From CAYPEL01 sp964409635 (lineage in GTDB: Bacteria > Pseudomonadota > Gammaproteobacteria > DSM-19610): a DNA stretch of 11,639 bases. Where the stretch lies: positions 1 through 11,639 of the forward strand of contig CAYPEL010000087.1 in NCBI GenBank assembly GCA_964409635.1, in the 5' to 3' direction. Below, in pieces: positions 7,973 through 11,639 of this stretch (positions within the stretch are counted from its first letter, which is position 1; every line of letters starts with the position of its first letter). The notes beneath the pieces were generated by a model. That model was not told where the DNA came from. It ran no database searches and saw only the letters and a program-made list of their open reading frames with translations. Made by a program: the position numbers and the translations under genes.

Positions 7973-8002
7973 ATCATGCCTTTTCTGATGTCTCTCTGTC
8001 AA
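7973..8002 (-). promoter_or_regulatory. Candidate sigma70 promoter for the leftward polysaccharide operon
   Basis: On the - strand a perfect TTGACA -35 hexamer (7997-8002) is followed after 18 bases by CATGAT (7973-7978), which matches four of six bases of the -10 consensus. It sits in the 98-base gap between the divergent GT-C and GMC genes. Transcription would start near 7966, only about 8 bases before the GTG at 7958, which again favours the downstream TTG start. The call rests on hexamer matching alone. Confidence 0.4.
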
Positions 8003-8056
8003 TTATTGAATCTCGCCGGTAATATCTATCAATAATTTAAAACAAGGACAATTCTC

Positions 8057-9562
8057 GTGAAAAGAAGAACGGTATTGGCAGGCCTGGCGGCAACTGCGGC
8101 AGCCGCAGGCTCCGGACTATTTTATCAGCGTTGGAAAAAGCGTGAAGACATTCAGTACCACTCCCTTGATCAATATGACGCTGACGGCGGTTACGATATT
8201 TGTATCATCGGCACCGGCCCGGCCGGCTGCACCCTGGCGTCACGTCTGAGTGCTGTTGGTCAACACGTTCTGTTGCTGGAGTCTGGCGTGTCGATCACGG
8301 ATAGCGAAAAGACAGCTGCGGTAACTGAACTGGATGTTTATAGCAGCAGTGGTGAACTGGATTATCCTTTGCAGGCTTCCAGGCTGCGCGCCATGGGCGG
8401 CACATCGAACATCTGGACAGGACGCTGCCCGCGCATGCTGCCAGCAGATTTTTCCGAAAGTCCTCTGGCGCCGTCTCAGGGCTGGCCACTGTCCTACGAT
8501 GAGATAAAGCCGTATTACCGCGCTGCAGAAGCATCATTATCCGTAGAAGGCGGCAAGCTGACCGCGTCCCATGCACCACGTATTAAAGATTTGCCTGGAG
8601 AGGCATACCAGAATATAGCCCCGCTGCAAGCGATATTGGAGCCATTGGGTATCGCTGTTGATTATCCTCCCTTGTCAAATCAACGTCGGCTTTTTAAAGA
8701 CAGTGGCCCGGTGCGTTTTGGGCAGGATGTTTTGCCGACAGTAAGTGGGCGAAGCAATGTCCATTTACTGCGTGATGCGACTGTTACGCGAATTGTAACG
8801 GATTCTGCCGGTCACGTAACTGGCGTCCAGGTGCAATCTACGGATGGTGCTAATAAAACTGTCCTTGCAAAACGTTATGTCATTGCCTGTGGGGGTGTGG
8901 AGTCTAACCGGCTGCTGCTGTTATCAAAGAATGCTCAGTTCCCTGATGGGCTGGGCAATCATTCCGGACACTTGGGCCGACATTTTATGGAGCACCCTTT
9001 TGTCAGATATTCGGCAGAAATTCCCGGCATTCCTCCGTTTGAGAAATGGTTGTTGGGCAGGACATATCAATTCTGCAAGCCAATGAGAAAACAGGGTATG
9101 GGTGGCTTAATTCTCGGCTTTAACAGCATTCCACCCGATGGGTTGAAGATCTCATTGGGAATCGAAATGGCGCCAGTAGAAAAAAATAGAATTCGGCTGA
9201 ATGCGGATAAGAAAGACCCGTTTGGTAATCCTGGCGCTGATATACAACTGGCTTTTTCTGATGCGGATAAGGCTTTATGGGATGCGGGTGATGGGATCGT
9301 GCGCGATATTTATAGCCGGCTGGGCGTTAAAAATGTTCAAAAATTGAAAGATTCACTGCATTGGTCTCACCATCATATGGGGGGTACCAGGATGAGCGTT
9401 CAGGATGCTGATGGTGTAGTTAATCCGGATTTACGCGTGCACGGGACTGATAATCTCTATGTTTTGAGCAGTTCTGTGTTTGTGACAGCAGGTGTTGCCA
9501 ATCCAACCCTGACGATTACGGCGCTTGCGCATCGGTTATCTGAGCATATAGCTAATCTGTAG
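8057..9562 (+). CDS. GMC family oxidoreductase with apparent Tat signal
   Basis: This 501-residue FAD enzyme belongs to the glucose-methanol-choline oxidoreductase family, which oxidises alcohol groups, often of sugars. The FAD-binding GxGxxG is at 52-57 (GTGPAG), with Glu75 ending the second strand. MGGTSNIWTGR at 113-123 is the GMC signature region. The C-terminal domain has SHHHMGGTRM at 437-446 and ANPTLTITALA at 481-491, giving the His and Asn481-region residues expected at the active site. The N-terminus (KRRTVLAG, then an Ala/Gly-rich hydrophobic stretch to about 22) resembles a twin-arginine export signal. No clear cleavage site follows, so it may act as a membrane anchor. The GTG at 8057 has AAGGAC (8044-8049) seven bases upstream. 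It is divergent from the glycan operon, suggesting periplasmic sugar oxidation. No gluconate-dehydrogenase-like small subunit or cytochrome is beside it. Family certain, substrate unknown. Confidence 0.93.
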   Translation: MKRRTVLAGLAATAAAAGSGLFYQRWKKREDIQYHSLDQYDADGGYDICIIGTGPAGCTLASRLSAVGQHVLLLESGVSITDSEKTAAVTELDVYSSSGELDYPLQASRLRAMGGTSNIWTGRCPRMLPADFSESPLAPSQGWPLSYDEIKPYYRAAEASLSVEGGKLTASHAPRIKDLPGEAYQNIAPLQAILEPLGIAVDYPPLSNQRRLFKDSGPVRFGQDVLPTVSGRSNVHLLRDATVTRIVTDSAGHVTGVQVQSTDGANKTVLAKRYVIACGGVESNRLLLLSKNAQFPDGLGNHSGHLGRHFMEHPFVRYSAEIPGIPPFEKWLLGRTYQFCKPMRKQGMGGLILGFNSIPPDGLKISLGIEMAPVEKNRIRLNADKKDPFGNPGADIQLAFSDADKALWDAGDGIVRDIYSRLGVKNVQKLKDSLHWSHHHMGGTRMSVQDADGVVNPDLRVHGTDNLYVLSSSVFVTAGVANPTLTITALAHRLSEHIANL

Positions 9563-9571
9563 GGAGCGGGC

Positions 9572-9605
9572 GCCACGCCAGTATCTGCAGGCAATAGTGG
9601 CTTTT
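9572..9605 (+). terminator. Possible terminator after the GMC gene
   Basis: GCCAC at 9572-9576 pairs with GTGGC at 9597-9601, followed by TTTT at 9602-9605. A further GCC/GGC pairing (9577-9579 with 9590-9592) extends the stem across a 4-base bulge. The T-run overlaps the 3' end of the converging acyltransferase gene. The stem is short and the call weak. Confidence 0.3.
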
Positions 9606-10359
9606 ACCCAGCCTGCGATGAGCGTACCCGTAAAATTTTGGCCGGGACACCGGCTACAATCGCATAGTCTGGTACGTCCTTGGTTACGACTGCACCTGCG
9701 CCGACAATAGCGCCTTTGCCGATCTTGACGCCATCCATAATGATGGCGCCTGTGCCAATCCAGGAATTGTCACCCAGAATTATGGGCCCTTTGGAGTATG
9801 CGCCCTGATCCATAACGGCTGAGTCTGTGTCATCAACGTGGTACGCGCCTGCGGTGAAGTAACAATTTCCTGCAACTAATACGGCTTCACCAAACTCAAC
9901 TCCAGCCATGGAGACGATGACAGAATTGCTTCCTATAGTGGTTCTTTTGCCTAGGCGGATAGGGCCGGCTTTTGCCTGAATCATGCAGTTTCGATTTACA
10001 ATGACATTGTCTTCGATAGTGATCCCTTCAGCGCCTGCTCCCCGTGCGTCGATGAGTGAGTTGTCATCTACAGTCACATTGTTACCAAGCACGATATTTG
10101 CAGGGTGACGTATCACGGCATTCCTGCCTATGATTAACCCGGATCCAGTTGACTTAAATAAACTTGGATAGAGCTTTTTGCGCAGTAAAAACCCCAGTCC
10201 TCCGGAAACTGACCCAAAGAGAAAAGTAAGGAGCTCATAACGCAGGAAATAGCCATTCGTAGTATCACCTACGGTCAGGCTTTTATAAGTCGCTAGTGGA
10301 GATGTCTGCGCGGCTGCTAGCTTGTCACGGATTATTTCTTCTTTCTGTATTTCTTTCAT
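9604..10359 (-). CDS. Left-handed beta-helix (hexapeptide repeat) acyltransferase
   Basis: This 251-residue protein has a hexapeptide-repeat left-handed beta-helix from about 74 to 226, seen as repeated (I/V/L)-G-x4 turns such as LIIGRN, IVLGNN, ITIEDN, IILGDN and VKIGKG. His174 in AYHVDD is placed like the catalytic His of O-acetyltransferases of the WbbJ/maltose acetyltransferase type. WIGTGAIIMDG at 200-210 and VAGVPAK at 235-241 form the familiar C-terminal part that closes the acyl-CoA site. The region at 42-60 is hydrophobic and could be an amphipathic membrane contact ahead of the helix. Such enzymes acetylate or otherwise acylate sugar hydroxyl or amino groups as trimers in the cytoplasm. 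The ATG at 10359 has only a weak CAGG upstream. It converges on the GMC gene and follows the YdjM-like gene by 85 bases on the same strand. The fold is certain; donor and acceptor are not. Confidence 0.9.
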   Translation of the reverse strand: MKEIQKEEIIRDKLAAAQTSPLATYKSLTVGDTTNGYFLRYELLTFLFGSVSGGLGFLLRKKLYPSLFKSTGSGLIIGRNAVIRHPANIVLGNNVTVDDNSLIDARGAGAEGITIEDNVIVNRNCMIQAKAGPIRLGKRTTIGSNSVIVSMAGVEFGEAVLVAGNCYFTAGAYHVDDTDSAVMDQGAYSKGPIILGDNSWIGTGAIIMDGVKIGKGAIVGAGAVVTKDVPDYAIVAGVPAKILRVRSSQAG

Positions 10360-10444
10360 TGTCGTCAGGCCTGGTTGGTTCTATATGTCTAACGGCCGCT
10401 TTGGTGGGGTGTTGAGCTATCTTGCAAGGCGGGAAACTAAGCGC

Positions 10445-11026
10445 TTAATCAGACTGGTTTGCATGTTGTTTTGACCACTTATTCCGCGTAGCTAGAATTG
10501 TAATGAGTACTATGGGCAGCAGAATAACGAGTTCGGTGCCGATGGCAAACATATTGTGCTGCGAGAATATCTGGTCAATGAAAACTGAAAAACTGTCTCC
10601 GGGGTCGCCATGTTTGATTCCCTGGAAGATTGTAATTGGTGAAGTCCAGTGCTGGTCACTCATTGGCCACAAGAGTGGCATGCCAAAGGGTTCCCGCTGA
10701 TCGGCCCGGAAGTAGTCCAAAAGCAGATGAGAAGCATAAAACGATACGCCGGTTGTTAACACTAGTACTGGCTTGCACGCCAGCAATCTGGGAAGCATGA
10801 GGGCCGCTACAGAGCCAAAAAAGATTGCCGCTAGAAAGCTGTGGCTGATCCCCTGATGGTAGAGATTAATATCACCTTGAATTGCCCCGGCCAGAAAATC
10901 AAGGTCGGGTGCATTGGCTGCAAAAATGCCAAAAAAGTACCACCGCCAATTGGGCACAATTGATGGTTGGCCTAAAATGCGGCTAAATGCGATACCCACG
11001 AGGCTATGGCCTATCGGAGTTGACAA
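10445..11026 (-). CDS. YdjM-like inner-membrane metal-dependent hydrolase (PF04307 type)
   Basis: This 193-residue protein has the pattern of the YdjM/DUF457 family of membrane-bound putative metal-dependent hydrolases: His7 near the N-terminus (TPIGHS), PDLDF at 40-44 (Asp41, Asp43), HQGISHSF at 57-64 (His57, His62), and HLLLD at 100-104 (His100, Asp104). These His/Asp residues likely bind metal. Hydrophobic segments lie at about 29-38, 63-80, 85-103 and 161-180, with a charged tail. The substrate of this family is not established; lipid-linked or phospholipid-like molecules have been proposed from its fold and location. The start is a TTG at 11026: GGAG lies nine bases upstream and an in-frame TAG sits two codons before it, so no earlier start is possible. 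The acyltransferase follows 85 bases downstream and may share the transcript. The link to polysaccharide synthesis is positional only. Confidence 0.85.
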   Translation of the reverse strand: MSTPIGHSLVGIAFSRILGQPSIVPNWRWYFFGIFAANAPDLDFLAGAIQGDINLYHQGISHSFLAAIFFGSVAALMLPRLLACKPVLVLTTGVSFYASHLLLDYFRADQREPFGMPLLWPMSDQHWTSPITIFQGIKHGDPGDSFSVFIDQIFSQHNMFAIGTELVILLPIVLITILATRNKWSKQHANQSD

Positions 11027-11059
11027 CGGCTACTACTCCAATAATGCATCGTATTTTCA

Positions 11060-11076
11060 AGGTCACGTAACGACCT
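11060..11076. repeat. Short inverted repeat in the leader of the YdjM-like gene
   Basis: AGGTC (11060-11064) and GACCT (11072-11076) flank seven bases, ACGTAAC, which are themselves nearly palindromic. The element sits 34 bases upstream of the TTG start at 11026, a position suitable for an operator or a leader hairpin. No regulator is identified, and a 5-base stem can arise by chance. Confidence 0.3.
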
Positions 11077-11204
11077 CGGAGGCACTGTTAAATTTCTGTA
11101 TATGGGCATAATTAAAATTAATTATTAATTTCAAGCGATTACATTTTTACAACATAAACTACATAACATAGCCTACGATAAGTGCTTGGTGCAATGGATG
11201 TTTT

Positions 11205-11228
11205 TAATACCTAAATTGGGTAATACCT
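11205..11228. repeat. Direct repeat TAATACCT with a nested imperfect palindrome
   Basis: TAATACCT occurs at 11205-11212 and again at 11221-11228, 16 bases apart. The bases between create an imperfect dyad centred on 11215 (TACC and GGTA arms at 11208-11211 and 11219-11222, AAATT core). It lies about 170 bases before the exported protein gene. It could be a binding site, but the match is short and the surrounding DNA is AT-rich. Confidence 0.25.
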
Positions 11229-11399
11229 GATTTCTTTAGTCCTTTGGTACAATATCACTGAATATAAAATTCTGGTTAACTACTATAAATACAGATCATA
11301 GATATAGAGCTTTATGTAGTTTTATGAGGCTGAGAAATTATTTCGCTTTGAGTTAATCAGTACTATAACAAATGTTGTTTAGTTTACGGAAAAAACTGT

Positions 11400-11639
11400 A
11401 TGTTTGATTGTTCTTCATTGTTTCGTCATTCCACTCTGTGGCCGGTTAAAAGAAATACCGGTTGGCTTGTCGTTTTTTTCCTGTCTGTGTTTGAAACCAG
11501 CCTGGCATTTGGCGCGCCGTTTTTGCAGGATACGAGTATCCAGGGCGTGGTGTCGATGGAGGCGGAGAGTTACCACGCGAGCGCGGTGGCGCCGGATGGG
11601 CATGAGTGGTTACCGGCGGGTGTGAACTACCCGGGTTTT
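11400..11639 (+). CDS. Exported protein, N-terminal part only (possible carbohydrate-binding module start)
   Basis: The frame opens at the ATG at 11400 and runs without a stop for 80 codons to the window edge, so the gene is 3'-truncated. The N-terminus is a classical Sec signal peptide: a basic stretch (Lys17, Arg18), a hydrophobic core (WLVVFFLSVF, 22-31) and a likely cleavage after AFG or SLA near residues 35-38. The mature start includes VVSMEAESYHASAV (50-63), which resembles the opening strand of CBM6/35-like modules in secreted polysaccharide-degrading proteins, where a Glu in an EAE-Y motif often binds calcium. That match is short and tentative. Upstream, TACGGAAAA is only a fair ribosome binding site. 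A 73-codon frame starting at 11404 overlaps it in another register, but its Arg/Cys-rich translation looks non-coding. The full function cannot be judged from 80 residues. Confidence 0.65.
   Translation, partial: MFDCSSLFRHSTLWPVKRNTGWLVVFFLSVFETSLAFGAPFLQDTSIQGVVSMEAESYHASAVAPDGHEWLPAGVNYPGF

Larger units (their letters stand above)
11027..11399. other. AT-rich gene-free region between divergent genes
   Basis: These 373 bases separate the TTG-started YdjM-like gene from the exported protein gene and should carry promoters for both. No credible ORF or RNA gene is visible. Several -10-like hexamers occur (TATAAA near 11264 and 11284, TATAAC near 11365), but none has a good -35 at the right spacing; TTTCGC lies 17 bases before TATAAC and is a poor match. 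On the - strand TTGAAA at 11129-11134 is the best -35-like hexamer, without a good -10. An inverted repeat at 11060-11076 and a repeated 8-mer at 11205-11228 are the only structures noted. Confidence 0.55.

Noticed and set aside
10438..10447. Perfect 10-base palindrome TAAGCGCTTA over the stop codon of the YdjM-like gene
   Set aside because: It has no loop to form a useful hairpin and overlaps coding sequence; a single short palindrome is not enough to call a site.
11096..11103. CTGTATAT, resembling half of a LexA (SOS) box, considered because E. coli ydjM is LexA-regulated
   Set aside because: The second half-site ACAG is absent at the required spacing (the sequence there is ATAA), so no SOS operator is supported.
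11404..11625. Open frame on the + strand overlapping the exported protein gene
   Set aside because: Its translation is rich in Arg, Trp and Cys with no domain pattern, while the overlapping frame from 11400 gives a proper signal peptide and stays open to the edge.

Overview
The window looks like part of a surface or extracellular polysaccharide locus from a Gram-negative bacterium, most likely a gammaproteobacterium. Two things suggest this: compact Shine-Dalgarno-led genes, and a gene mix of a Wzx-type flippase, GT4 and GT-C glycosyltransferases, sulfotransferases, a left-handed beta-helix acyltransferase and a polysaccharide deacetylase. Sulfotransferases, together with a secreted protein whose mature start resembles carbohydrate-binding modules, would fit a marine or plant-polymer-degrading lineage. 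That placement is inference; no rRNA or marker gene is present.

Layout, left to right. (1) 1-470, + strand: the 3' end of a sulfotransferase gene, broken by a frameshift, in AT-rich DNA. (2) 730-2309, + strand: a translationally coupled pair, a formyltransferase-fold protein and a NodB-family polysaccharide deacetylase. (3) 2399-7958, - strand: a four-gene operon read from right to left, encoding a GT-C membrane glycosyltransferase, a GT4 glycosyltransferase, an intact sulfotransferase and a Wzx-like flippase. It converges on unit 2 across a shared hairpin at 2359-2391. (4) 8057-9562, + strand: a GMC oxidoreductase with an apparent Tat signal, divergent from the operon across 98 bases. (5) 9604-11026, - strand: a hexapeptide-repeat acyltransferase and a YdjM-like membrane metal-dependent hydrolase. 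(6) 11027-11399: an AT-rich gene-free stretch, followed by the start of an exported protein that runs off the window at 11639.

How the genes may work together. The GT4 enzyme would extend a lipid-linked repeat unit in the cytoplasm. The sulfotransferase, formyltransferase-like protein and hexapeptide acyltransferase would add sulfate or acyl groups. The flippase would move the unit to the periplasm, where the GT-C enzyme could add a residue from a polyprenyl-phosphate sugar and the Tat-exported GMC enzyme could oxidise it. No initiating sugar-phosphate transferase, clear Wzy polymerase, Wzz or Wza/Wzc export gene is visible, so the window holds only part of any complete pathway. Gene families are well supported by motifs; substrates and final products are not known from sequence.

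The points most worth following are the formyltransferase-fold protein that lacks the usual catalytic Asn and is coupled to a deacetylase, the evidence for sulfated glycan synthesis (one intact and one broken sulfotransferase), and the Tat-tagged GMC enzyme with no obvious electron-acceptor partner nearby.
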